Origin: Herbaspirillum sp. RV1423
GTDB taxonomy: Bacteria; Pseudomonadota; Gammaproteobacteria; Burkholderiales; Burkholderiaceae_D
Direction: 5' to 3'
Length of the DNA: 64,000 nt
NCBI RefSeq assembly: GCF_000577615.1
Contig: NZ_CBXX010000033.1
Span: forward strand, 1-64,000
Part shown: positions 24,960-33,152 of the stretch, one piece after another
Layout of the letters: the number at the start of each line of letters is the position of its first letter
Position numbering within the stretch: position 1 is the first letter of the stretch
Notes under the pieces: model-generated
What the model saw: the letters and a program-made list of their open reading frames with translations, nothing else
The model's database searches: none
What the model was told of the DNA's origin: nothing
Program-made: the position numbers and the translations under genes

Positions 24960-27595
24960 TGGCTTTTGCCCTTGTCTGGTCCATGCTCCGCAGGCCGGTG
25001 CCGCCCACCGACGCGCCGGCGCAGACGCCGGATACCGTACCGCAGTGAACGCCGGAGCGTCGTGGCCCGCGCGAGTCGCGCGCCATGGCGGGCCGGGAAT
25101 TCACGCCCCACGGCGGCCTCGAAGACCTGAAAGCGCTTGAGATAGGCCTCGATCTCCTGGCGCCGCAGGCGCCAGGCGTCGATCCGGCCGTACTCGTCCA
25201 CGAGTTCGGTGAACAGCACCCGCATGCGCCGCGCCCCCCGGTCTTGCAGCACCTCGTCGGCCCGCTCGGTGGCGATGCGCGCCAGCGCCAGGCTGCGCTC
25301 CAGCAGGCGCAGGATGTCCTGTGCGCCGTCAAGATCACCCAGGCGCCCGATCTCCCGCAGAGGCCGTCTGGCCTGGGCCGCCAGCAAGCGCCGCAGGTCG
25401 GCCGCCAGGGCGCCGGCCAGGCTGCGCTGCACGCGGCTGAAATGCGCCGGATCGTCGGCCAGGGCGCCAGCCCCGTGGCCGCGCAGGTCCTCAAAATAAA
25501 GCTGGTGGTCGCCGAAATAACCGGTCAGCTGTTTGGTCGCGGCCGCTTCGAGAGGCTCCCGCGGCGCCTCGCGCAGCGCCCGCGCCACCGAGCGCAGCGG
25601 TTGCCCGAGCGACAGCGGAAAACGCGAAAAGCGATAGACCGCGTGGGCGCCCGGCACCTGCCGGTAGGCCACCAGTTCCATGCGCAGGGAAGCGTCTTCC
25701 TCGCAAGCCTGCCGGGCTTCTTCGAAAATATCGAGCGGCATGACCGGCAGCCACCGCCGCCCCAGCGGTGGCGAGCGCTCATAGCCGCCCGCGTGCAGGA
25801 TGCGCACCACCACATCGGCGCAATTGAACTCGCTGCGGTCCCACAGCAGGCGGCCTTGCCGAAACGCCTCCTCGATCCGGTGCGCCTCGGCGGCCATGGC
25901 CGCCTTGCGCTCCCCCGCCACGCCCGCCACCCGCAAGCCAAGCGTTTCGCGGCCATAGGCCATGCCATAGGTGTTGGTATGCACCTGCGACGGCGACGGC
26001 GGCTGCACGCCGTACAGGTAGTCGGCCAGCGTCACATGCTGCAGCAGGTTCGGGTCCTGTCCCGGCACGGCCACATAGTTGGCGCTGTAGACGGTGTCGT
26101 CCACGCGGATGGCAATGTGCCCGAACGGGTTTTCCAGCACCACGCGCTGCGGTGTTTTGGCGGTCGAGTAGGACAGCAGCAGTTCGATGTCGCAGGGCAC
26201 CTCGGCCTGGAGCCGCGCCAGCGCCGCGTCGATGTCGGCGACGGCACTGCCGTGCTCGGCGCCGAAGTCCACAGGCAGACCCGGCGCAGGCAGGGCCGGG
26301 TCGAGCGCGAAGCGGGCGATGCGCCCGAGGCCGGCACGGTCGTGAAAGGCGAGCTGGGCGCGGCGCATTGCCGTCTGCCGCTGCGGGCTGGCGAGCACCG
26401 CGGCCGCCAGCTCGCCCGCCTGCGCCAGGGTGTCGGCCAGATCGGCCACCCCCAGCCGGACGAACAAGGCGGCGTTTTCCCGCTCATGGCCGCTCACCAC
26501 ATCGAGCAAGATGGTGGGGGTGCCTACGGCAAAGGCCTCGGCCGGCGTCATGCCCCCGGCCTTGGTGATCAACAGGTCCGCCGCGCGCATCCAGGCCAGC
26601 AGGTCGGCGTGCGGCACCAGGCCGCAGACCTTCAGCGCCACCGGCTCGGGCAGGCGCTTTTGCAGTGCCGTGAGCAGCGCCTGCTGCCGGGCGTTGGCGC
26701 CGCAGACGGCAATGATCTGCAGCGGGCCCGGGTGGTGGCGGGCGAGGCTCTCCACCACGAGCGCGTAGTCGCCGACGCCCTCCTTGCCGGAGGTGATGAG
26801 AACGGTGGGCGCATCCGGGGCCAGACCCAGCGCCGTGAGCGCCGTCTCCCGGGTTGCGCCGTCGGCGGCCGGGGCGCGCACCGGCATGCCGCTGGTGGTG
26901 ACCTTGTCGGGCGGAACACCCGCCGCCAGCCAGCGCGATTCCAGGTCGGTGTGGGCGAGAAAAGTGCGGTCGATCCGTTTCGAGATGCGCGGAAAATAGC
27001 CCTCGAAGAAGTCCGTGTGCAGCCAGCCGATGTTCACCTGCGCCAGCAGCCCGCGCTCGCGCAGGGTCCCGAGCACCTGCGCCGATCCGTAGTGCGTGGC
27101 GAGCACCGTGTCGGGGGCCTGTGCCTCCAGGAAGCTGCGCACCTTGTCTTGCGGGTAGTCGTTGGACAGCCAGGCCAGCGAAGGCACCCGCTTGCCGCGC
27201 GCCTGCAGGGCATGGAACAGCGCGTCGAAGCTTTCCGGGAGATTGCCAGCGATGAACCAGTAGAGCCGCTCGTCCACCCGGCGCCAGAGCGGGTGCATGA
27301 ACTCGCGGATGTCCTGCAGTACCACGCGCGCGTCCGGCGCCAGCCGGCCGATCTCCTGCTCGATGGCCTGCGCGGCGCTGATGTGGCCGTGGCCGATGGA
27401 CGAGTAAAAAATGACGATCTTTCGGGGTGGAGTGGTCCCGGCATCGCCCGCCGCCAGCGGGTGCGCAGCCCGCTGCCGCACCCGGTGACGGCGCCGCACC
27501 AGCGCCCGCCATGCCAGGGCCGCCAGCAGGGCGAATGCGATCACCAGCGCCAGCGCGATGAGCGGGTCCACGCCCAAGGTCTGCGGTCCGCTCAT
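24956..27595 (-). CDS. Glycosyltransferase (MGDG-synthase type) fused to a papain-like domain
   Basis: 879 residues. A membrane segment at about 11-31 is followed by a GT28-type glycolipid synthase: IVIFYSSIGHGHISAAQAI near 60-78 is typical of MGDG synthase/UgtP donors, and ITKAGGMTPAEA near 343 is the nucleotide-sugar region. From about 465 a second domain has ENPFGHIAIRVDDTVYSANY (His493) and SEFNCADVVVRILHAGGY (Cys592); this His-before-Cys order recalls permuted NlpC/P60 or LRAT-like folds that cleave or transfer acyl or peptide bonds. The last about 200 residues are helical and unassigned. It overlaps UbiB upstream and patatin downstream by 4 bases, supporting joint lipid work. Confidence 0.75.
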   Translation of the reverse strand: MSGPQTLGVDPLIALALVIAFALLAALAWRALVRRRHRVRQRAAHPLAAGDAGTTPPRKIVIFYSSIGHGHISAAQAIEQEIGRLAPDARVVLQDIREFMHPLWRRVDERLYWFIAGNLPESFDALFHALQARGKRVPSLAWLSNDYPQDKVRSFLEAQAPDTVLATHYGSAQVLGTLRERGLLAQVNIGWLHTDFFEGYFPRISKRIDRTFLAHTDLESRWLAAGVPPDKVTTSGMPVRAPAADGATRETALTALGLAPDAPTVLITSGKEGVGDYALVVESLARHHPGPLQIIAVCGANARQQALLTALQKRLPEPVALKVCGLVPHADLLAWMRAADLLITKAGGMTPAEAFAVGTPTILLDVVSGHERENAALFVRLGVADLADTLAQAGELAAAVLASPQRQTAMRRAQLAFHDRAGLGRIARFALDPALPAPGLPVDFGAEHGSAVADIDAALARLQAEVPCDIELLLSYSTAKTPQRVVLENPFGHIAIRVDDTVYSANYVAVPGQDPNLLQHVTLADYLYGVQPPSPSQVHTNTYGMAYGRETLGLRVAGVAGERKAAMAAEAHRIEEAFRQGRLLWDRSEFNCADVVVRILHAGGYERSPPLGRRWLPVMPLDIFEEARQACEEDASLRMELVAYRQVPGAHAVYRFSRFPLSLGQPLRSVARALREAPREPLEAAATKQLTGYFGDHQLYFEDLRGHGAGALADDPAHFSRVQRSLAGALAADLRRLLAAQARRPLREIGRLGDLDGAQDILRLLERSLALARIATERADEVLQDRGARRMRVLFTELVDEYGRIDAWRLRRQEIEAYLKRFQVFEAAVGREFPARHGARLARATTLRRSLRYGIRRLRRRVGGRHRPAEHGPDKGKSQ

Positions 27596-29340
27596 TTCTC
27601 GCCCCCGCTGCGCCAGATCGAGAGCAGCAGCCAGAGACTGCCGATGACGGCACCGGCGAAGCCGAGCAGGCCGAAGAAGGGCAGCCCCAGCAAGGTGGGT
27701 CCGCCGGGCACGGTCATGACGATGGACGAGCCGATGATGAGCGCCGCAATGACGATGCCGACCACCAGCCGGTTGGCGGCGCTGTCGAGCTGGTTGCCGA
27801 CACGTTTCAAGTGCGTGACATCGATGTGGATTTCCAGCCGCCCGCGCCGCGCCGCGCGCAGCAGCCGGGAGACATCCTGGGGAAGACCGGCCACCAGCGA
27901 CAGCGCCTCGCTGACCCCGCGCCAGCCGCGCTGGAGGATGGCCGTGGGGGCATAACGTGCGCGCAGCGCCTGCTCCAGCAAAGGCATGGCCTCGCCGGCC
28001 ATGTCGAAGTCGGGGTCGAGCTCGCGGCCCATGCCTTCGAGCGAGATGAAAGCCTTGACCAGCAGACTCAGATCGGGCGGCAATGCCAGCTGGTGCTGAC
28101 GCAAAATGGCCACCAGATCGGAGAGCATGGCGCCGAGCCGGAGCTGCTTGAGCGCCACGCCATGGTACTGTTGCACAAAGGTCTGGATTTCCAGCAGCAG
28201 GCCATCCTCGTCCACCGCGCTGTCGCCGGTCCAGTCGAGCATCACGTCCGCGACGCGGCGCGGCTCGTGCTTGACCAGCCCCAGCAGCAGGCGGATCAAC
28301 TGGTCGCGCCGCTCCTCGGTGAGTCGCCCGACCATGCCGAAGTCAATGAAGGCGATGCGGTTGCCGGGCAGGTAGAACACGTTGCCGGGGTGCGGGTCGG
28401 CGTGAAAGAAACCGTCCTCGACGATCATCTTCAGTACCGCGCGCGCGCCGCGCCGGGCGAGGACCTTGCGGTCGAGTCCGGCCTGGTCGACGTCAGCCAG
28501 CTTGCGCCCGGAAATACCGGCGATGAATTCCTGCACGCACACCCGCTCGCCGGTCCACTGCCAATAGACGCGGGGAATGACGATGATCGGGAGCACGGCA
28601 GACGGTTCAGGCGCAGCTTCGGCAGTGATGTCGCCGGTGCGCTCGTCTTGGTCGGCATAGCCGGAAAAATTCTCCGCAATGTGCTCGGCATTGCGGCATT
28701 CACCGGCGAAATCGAGTTCGCGGCGCAGCGACTGGGCAAACTGGCGCACCACTTCCTGCGGTCGAAAGGCGCGCAATTCCTGACTTTCCCCCTCAGCAAG
28801 TTCCGCCAGCCTCGCGAGCCAGCGCAGATCGGCTTCGATGATCGGGCGGATGCCGGGCCGACGTACCTTGACCACCACCTCACTGCCGTCTTCGAGGCGG
28901 GCGCGGTGTACCTGTGCGACGGAGGCAGCCGCCAGCGGCTCGGGATCGAAGGTGGCGAACACCTCCTCGGGCGGTGCGCCCAGGTCTTCGGTGAGCTGCT
29001 GACGTATCCCGGCGTAGGAAGCAGCGGGTGCGCTGTCCTGTAGCTTGCCGAATTCGGCGATCCATTCTGGCTCGAACAGATCGACGCGGGTAGCGAGCAC
29101 CTGGCCGAGCTTGACAAAAGTCGGCCCCATCTCTTCCAGCGCCCGGCGCACCCGGGCGGGCGGAGGCATGTGCGCGAATTCTTCTGCATTGTTCCAGTGC
29201 AATGCCCGTCCGGTCCGCGCCAGCGCATCGGCAAGTCCCATTCGGCGCACCATATCGCCGAAGCCGTAGCGGATCAGGATCGAGGCGATGTCGTGCAGCC
29301 GACCGAGGTCACGCACTGCAGTCATGGCCTGCCACAGCAT
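27592..29340 (-). CDS. UbiB/ABC1-family atypical kinase-like protein
   Basis: A 582-residue member of the UbiB/AarF/COQ8 family: KLGQ at residues 77-80 with TRVD, the Ala-rich loop AAASVAQVHRA, the catalytic-loop-like HADPHPGN and the DFG-like IDFGMVG. Two membrane helices at the C-terminus (about 530-575) fit the family. Relatives act as ATPases in ubiquinone biosynthesis and lipid handling. ATG 29340 overlaps the preceding stop as TGATG. No ubiquinone gene is nearby, so a lipid-related role beside the glycosyltransferase is more likely than housekeeping ubiB. Confidence 0.88.
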   Translation of the reverse strand: MLWQAMTAVRDLGRLHDIASILIRYGFGDMVRRMGLADALARTGRALHWNNAEEFAHMPPPARVRRALEEMGPTFVKLGQVLATRVDLFEPEWIAEFGKLQDSAPAASYAGIRQQLTEDLGAPPEEVFATFDPEPLAAASVAQVHRARLEDGSEVVVKVRRPGIRPIIEADLRWLARLAELAEGESQELRAFRPQEVVRQFAQSLRRELDFAGECRNAEHIAENFSGYADQDERTGDITAEAAPEPSAVLPIIVIPRVYWQWTGERVCVQEFIAGISGRKLADVDQAGLDRKVLARRGARAVLKMIVEDGFFHADPHPGNVFYLPGNRIAFIDFGMVGRLTEERRDQLIRLLLGLVKHEPRRVADVMLDWTGDSAVDEDGLLLEIQTFVQQYHGVALKQLRLGAMLSDLVAILRQHQLALPPDLSLLVKAFISLEGMGRELDPDFDMAGEAMPLLEQALRARYAPTAILQRGWRGVSEALSLVAGLPQDVSRLLRAARRGRLEIHIDVTHLKRVGNQLDSAANRLVVGIVIAALIIGSSIVMTVPGGPTLLGLPFFGLLGFAGAVIGSLWLLLSIWRSGGEK

Positions 29341-30041
29341 CAGTCGCCCTTGCCTTGGGGATGGCCAGGCATGACGTGATCGGCCACGCCGGTGAGCTCG
29401 CCAGCAGCGATTTGACGCAACAGGTCGGAAGTGGCCTGTGCCAGATGCAAGCCAGTCACGACCTGAGTGCGTCCTGCGGCGTCAAGCTGTTGCGTAATGA
29501 CGGGCAAGGTTTTTCTCAACTGTCTGCCCACCGCAGAACCATGAATGCGGGTATGCATAACCAGGTCGTAGAGGATTTCTTGCGCTACATCCTTGACTCC
29601 CAAGGCCGATGCTTGCATGGTTTCGAGAAACATCGCTTCCAGGCTCTCCAGGTCGAATCGCGCGCGGGTGAGGTCTTCTCTGGAAAATGCCTGCGCCCGG
29701 GCCGCCGCTTCTTCCAGCGCCAGTTTGGAGGCCTCGGCCAGCTGCGCCAACGCAGCGTCCAGCCCGGCGACAGCCCGTTGGAGGTGTACTCGTGTGATGT
29801 TGGTTTGTTCCGCTGAGTGCTGCAACCCCCTTTGCGCCCCTGCTCGCGCGCCGCTCAGTACAGCACGCGTGATCTGCCGCAGGGATTCGATATCGAGCGA
29901 GCGCGCATTGATCTTGCGCAAGGTGAGCAGTCGCACAATTTTCTGCACATCGCGCCCCTGCTCGACGGCGCTGCACACGTCAGCTTCGAGTGTCGTTGTA
30001 TCGTTGGCAACGCTCAAAGTGTTGCCTGTTTCATCTTGCAC
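29340..30041 (-). CDS. Uncharacterised helical protein coupled to UbiB
   Basis: 233 residues with no signal peptide, membrane segment or motif I recognise. The N-terminal 60 residues (DVQKIVRLLTLRKINARSLD) look like a small separate helical unit; the remainder is Ala/Gln/Leu-rich helix with coiled-coil character (ALAQLAEASKLALEEAAARA) up to a Gly-rich end. TGATG coupling to the UbiB-like gene suggests the two products work together. The 198-base gap upstream contains an imperfect hairpin (30160-30183, CCCCGCCCA with TGGACGGGG) and no gene. Confidence 0.7.
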   Translation of the reverse strand: MQDETGNTLSVANDTTTLEADVCSAVEQGRDVQKIVRLLTLRKINARSLDIESLRQITRAVLSGARAGAQRGLQHSAEQTNITRVHLQRAVAGLDAALAQLAEASKLALEEAAARAQAFSREDLTRARFDLESLEAMFLETMQASALGVKDVAQEILYDLVMHTRIHGSAVGRQLRKTLPVITQQLDAAGRTQVVTGLHLAQATSDLLRQIAAGELTGVADHVMPGHPQGKGD

Positions 30042-30239
30042 GATGGCGATCCTCGTAAAAATGAGTGCCTGAATAATGAGGTGTCAGTACGATGCCATGC
30101 ATCACAAATATCCACCGTCGGAGTGGGAAAACGTCGCCAGAACACCTGTCGTTCACCCGCCCCGCCCACTCATGTGGACGGGGTGTACTTGCCAAGAACG
30201 ACTTGTCGATGGCAACTCTGGCCATGCCGGCCATTTCCG

Positions 30240-30686
30240 TTAACGCATCCAGCTCTGCATCGCATCCAGTGCTTTGTCGGCAGCTTCCTTGGTGGCGGTA
30301 ACTGCTTTCTGGGCTGCGTCTCTGGCGGCTTCAGCCGTTTGCTGGGCTGCTTCCTTGCTGGACTCGACAGTTTTTTTGACCGATTCCTCGGCCTTCTGCG
30401 CCGCTTCAACAGCGGCTTCTGCCGCACGCTGAGCCGCGTCCGACGTTTTTTGCAGCGCGTCCCGGATGTCTTGCCTGGTTTTGTCGACATCCGTGGCCGC
30501 GAACTCGGCAAGTCGGTCTGGGGCCGCCTTCAGGTTTGCCTGCAGGCGGGTGCGCAAGCCGGCGATCTTCTCGCTGGCTTGATCGGTCGTGGCCTGCAAA
30601 AGCGCATCGGCATCGGCAACAATCTGCTTCACGTCGGCTATCAGTTTGTCTTTGGTTATAGAACCGGGCTTGTTGAATTCAGACAT
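30240..30686 (-). CDS. DUF883/ElaB-like protein with amphipathic repeat tail
   Basis: 148 residues. The N-terminal half (LIADVKQIVADADALLQATT, then QASEKIAGLRTRLQANLKAA) resembles the ElaB/YqjD family, but the C-terminal membrane anchor of that family is absent. Instead residues about 80-148 are Ala/Lys/Glu-rich with an 11-residue-like pattern (AAQRAAEAAVEAAQKAEESV), predicted as one long amphipathic helix. GGAGGT stands before ATG 30686. It is likely cytoplasmic and possibly coats a lipid surface. It resembles its upstream neighbour, which is exported. Confidence 0.75.
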   Translation of the reverse strand: MSEFNKPGSITKDKLIADVKQIVADADALLQATTDQASEKIAGLRTRLQANLKAAPDRLAEFAATDVDKTRQDIRDALQKTSDAAQRAAEAAVEAAQKAEESVKKTVESSKEAAQQTAEAARDAAQKAVTATKEAADKALDAMQSWMR

Positions 30687-30795
30687 GGAAAACCTCCATC
30701 AGTGATTAAGAAAAAATATCGGTATAACAATTTTTCAGGTTAGTAAGCACGCTCATGGCGGCCTAGCCCGTTCGAAGCAGTCCGCCTGCCAAGGG

Positions 30796-31386
30796 TTACT
30801 TCGTCACGGCATCTTTGACGTCTTTGACCGTTTCCTTGGTTACCTCAAGCGCTTTGTCGGCAGCCTCTCGGGTGGCTTGCGTGGCTTTCTGTGCGGCGTC
30901 TCTGGCGGCTTCGGCCGCTTTCTGCGCAGCCTCTTTGCCAGATCTAGCTGCCTTTTTCGCCGCTTCCCCGGCCTTCTGAGCGGCTTCCTTGGTCGCTACG
31001 GCGGCCTTTTTAGCGGCTTCCTCGGCCTTCTGTGCGGCCTCCTTGGTAGCTGCGGTCGCTTTGCGGGTGGCTTGTGCAGTCTTGCGGACTGCCAATTTGG
31101 CAGCTTCATCAGCATCTCGCGCGGCCTGATGGGCTGCTTCGGCGGTTTTCTGCGAGGCTTCACTGACGGCTTGTTCAGCCTTCTCTGCCGCCTGCTTGGC
31201 GGCTTCTGCGGCCTTGCGCGTCGCATCCTTTGCGTCCTCGGCCGCCTTCTTCGCGCCTTCCTCAGCCTTCTGTAGCAAAGACACCTTGGGCGTCTCAACC
31301 GGCTTTGCCGCGGTTTCTTCCGCGGCCTGCGCACTTGCGCCGATTACCAGTGCCGACAGGATCAACCATTTTTTCAGTTTCATCAC
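30796..31386 (-). CDS. Exported Ala/Lys-rich 11-mer repeat protein
   Basis: 196 residues. A signal peptide (MKLKKWLILSALVIGASAQA, cut before AEE) is followed by about 150 residues of nearly uninterrupted AAKKAAE/AAQKAEEA-type repeats, like LEA or apolipoprotein-style amphipathic helices. Low complexity means homology to histone H1-like or LEA proteins is not informative. It should be periplasmic, next to the MCE and adaptor proteins encoded downstream, and could bind lipid or cushion the envelope. It follows the TetR gene by 69 bases in the same direction. Confidence 0.75.
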   Translation of the reverse strand: MMKLKKWLILSALVIGASAQAAEETAAKPVETPKVSLLQKAEEGAKKAAEDAKDATRKAAEAAKQAAEKAEQAVSEASQKTAEAAHQAARDADEAAKLAVRKTAQATRKATAATKEAAQKAEEAAKKAAVATKEAAQKAGEAAKKAARSGKEAAQKAAEAARDAAQKATQATREAADKALEVTKETVKDVKDAVTK

Positions 31387-31455
31387 TTCTTCCCCTTGCA
31401 GTTATGAAGCAGGGTACGTCTGCTCCGCACGTTTGCCTTGGACGGGGCGCTGTTG

Positions 31456-32064
31456 TCATTTTTCCTCGTTATCTCCACCAAGACCGTTGCGCAACACGCC
31501 GACGACATGCCGCGCAATGGCCTTGGGGTCTTCATGTTGTAGCTGGTAGCCCGGCAGGAAACGTCGCACCGCCTGGGTTTCAAAGGGATAGATCACCAGA
31601 CCGATCATTGAAATAACGAGCGGCTGGGGGTCATGGCCCGGAGCGACCTCGCCGGCGAGATTGCGCAGTGCGTTGAATAGGTCTCGAAAGACTCGATCGG
31701 CCAGGCTTTGCAAGCGCTGCTCATTGCTGTCCAGCAATACCCACTGAATCAGGCGCCTAAAGTCCTTCTCCTTGGCAAGCATGCGCGTAAGCTGGGTTAT
31801 GAACGCTTCAAGTCGACCCCAGGGATCCCCTGCGCCGTTCAAAAAGAACGTTAAGGGCTCGACCTTTTCTTTGAATGCATATCCGACGGCGTCCAGACAG
31901 AGTTGCTCCTTGTCCGAAAAGTAGTGGTAGAGGCCAGCCGGCGCCACGCCCACTCCTTGTGCGATATCGCGCATCGACACCCCGTCAAATCCGCGTGCTG
32001 CGAAGAGCGAAACTGACAGACTGAGTATTTCTTCTCGTGTATTCGTGAAAGCTTGCTTCGCCAT
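31456..32064 (-). CDS. TetR-family transcriptional regulator
   Basis: 202 residues. The N-terminal DNA-binding domain is canonical: TREEILSLSVSLFAARGFDG, then MRDIAQGVGVAPAGLYHYFSDKEQL; the C-terminal ligand domain is unremarkable. It heads the eighteen-gene minus-strand series and has a 20-bp palindrome 24 bases before its start, so it probably represses its own promoter and with it at least the first downstream genes. The ligand is unknown; a hydrocarbon, solvent or fatty acid would suit the neighbours. Confidence 0.9.
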   Translation of the reverse strand: MAKQAFTNTREEILSLSVSLFAARGFDGVSMRDIAQGVGVAPAGLYHYFSDKEQLCLDAVGYAFKEKVEPLTFFLNGAGDPWGRLEAFITQLTRMLAKEKDFRRLIQWVLLDSNEQRLQSLADRVFRDLFNALRNLAGEVAPGHDPQPLVISMIGLVIYPFETQAVRRFLPGYQLQHEDPKAIARHVVGVLRNGLGGDNEEK

Positions 32065-32087
32065 TCGATATTACCTTTGCTTTTTTA

Positions 32088-32107
32088 TTTAACGAACGTT
32101 CATTAAA
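32088..32107. promoter_or_regulatory. Probable TetR operator
   Basis: TTTAACGAAC followed directly by GTTCATTAAA: the two 10-base halves match at 9 of 10 positions when one is reversed and complemented, around the core GAACGTTC. It lies 24 bases upstream of the TetR start codon, where an autoregulatory operator is expected. I looked for the same palindrome in the other gaps of the series (30042-30239, 30687-30795, 31387-31455) and did not find it. Confidence 0.75.
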
Positions 32108-32187
32108 CACGAATTCTTGCTATCCTGCAACCCGAACCGACAATCAAAGGGCAGTTTTCTTCGCTATGCGCTGTTAGGAGTCTGGGT

Positions 32188-32288
32188 CTAGGCGGCACAT
32201 GCATTTCCAGCATTCTGCAATTGAGTACCCAGAAACTTGGCAAACCTGCGAACGGCCCGGATGTAGGTCGATTGCGTCTTGGGCAGGC
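32188..32288 (-). pseudogene. Tyrosine recombinase N-terminal scrap
   Basis: In the minus-strand frame ending at the stop 32190-32188 the sequence reads LPKTQSTYIRAVRRFAKFLG before a short unrelated tail. This resembles the N-terminal SAM-like domain of XerD-type recombinases that travel with insertion sequences. It is fused out of frame to the ISL3 fragment. About 30 residues only, so the assignment is tentative. Confidence 0.4.
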
Positions 32289-32289
32289 C

Positions 32290-32636
32290 TCAAGCAGCTT
32301 GATAACGAACCCGGCCATCATTGTGGTGACCCGGCTGTAGCGTTCTGCCCAGGGCACCGTCAATTCTTCGACTGTGCCGTCGCTGTACTTGAGTTGGGGG
32401 ACTCGGGCTTTGATGATGGTCTCGAACTGGCAAGTATCGAGGTGTCGCCACTGGCGCTCGCTCCAGCCATTGATGTGTGCCCTCTTGGTTGCGTCTGTTG
32501 GGTCAGCCCACACCTGGCCCTTCTTCAAAACAACTTCGACCACCACGCACTGGTCCGTTAAGGAAAGGTCTACCTTCTTAACCGACCAGGGGGACTTCAG
32601 TCCAAGAAGATGCTCATACAGCGCGGTGTCTTTCAT
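32290..32636 (-). pseudogene. ISL3-family transposase, N-terminal fragment
   Basis: About 115 residues from ATG 32636 resemble the start of ISL3-type transposases: LLGLKSPWSVKKVDLSLTD, WRHLDTCQFETIIKARVPQ, and TVPWAERYSRVTTMMAGFV. The zinc-binding cysteines usual in this region are replaced, and homology stops near LLEAC at about 32290 where the recombinase scrap begins. The frame itself runs to 32103. It marks the right edge of the lipid/efflux island. Confidence 0.65.
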
Positions 32637-32759
32637 ACTGCTATTGACAATTTTGAAAACTGGATTCTCCCGCAGTAACCAAAAAATTACAGTGAAATTG
32701 ACGAAGAACCAAAAAAAGTAGCCGCAACTGTTTGCGCATTACATCCTTGAAAGGTTCTT

Positions 32760-33140
32760 ATGAATATCGGAAAAATCATTTTCTCAACGCTTCTTGTGTT
32801 CGGTGCGTTGGTGTCGCATGCGTTGGAGATCAAGCCGTACTCTGCGAGTGCGTTGGATCAGGCGCAAAAGGCCGACAAACCGGTGGCGCTTCACTTTCAT
32901 GCTGATTGGTGTCCGACTTGTCGCGCTCAAACGAAGGTCTTGCAAGATCTGAAGTCCGAAGCCGGATTGGATATCACGGTGTTGGTGGCGAACTACGACA
33001 CCGAAAAAGACCTGAAACGCCGTTTCAATGTGCGAGCCCAATCCACTCTGGTGGTGCTGCGTGGTCAGAAAGAGACCTATCGCGTGGTCGGCGATACCTC
33101 ACCAGGGGGTCTTCGCGGCGCCTTGAAATCAGCACTTTGA
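32760..33140 (+). CDS. Periplasmic thioredoxin-like protein
   Basis: 126 residues with a signal peptide (MNIGKIIFSTLLVFGALVSHA) and a thioredoxin fold whose active site is WCPTC (Cys51, Cys54). Later RFNVRAQSTLVVLRG replaces the usual cis-Pro segment; the family's cis-proline is not evident there. It lies 12 bases before a CcdA-like membrane protein, so the two probably pass electrons from the cytoplasm to periplasmic disulfides as a split DsbD-like module. Conjugation systems often carry such helpers for pilus or VirB proteins. Confidence 0.8.
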   Translation: MNIGKIIFSTLLVFGALVSHALEIKPYSASALDQAQKADKPVALHFHADWCPTCRAQTKVLQDLKSEAGLDITVLVANYDTEKDLKRRFNVRAQSTLVVLRGQKETYRVVGDTSPGGLRGALKSAL

Positions 33141-33152
33141 CCCGGTGCGACC

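Noticed and set aside
25085-27955. A 956-codon plus-strand open frame opposite the glycosyltransferase and UbiB-like genes
   Set aside because: It is the antisense shadow of GC-rich coding DNA: no recognisable domain, rich in Arg, Gln, His and Gly, while the opposite strand encodes clear families.
32121-32128. TATCCTGC, similar to the nick site of IncP-type transfer origins
   Set aside because: It lies by the TetR operator and ISL3 scrap, with no relaxase gene, inverted repeat or other oriT feature nearby; an 8-base match is expected by chance.
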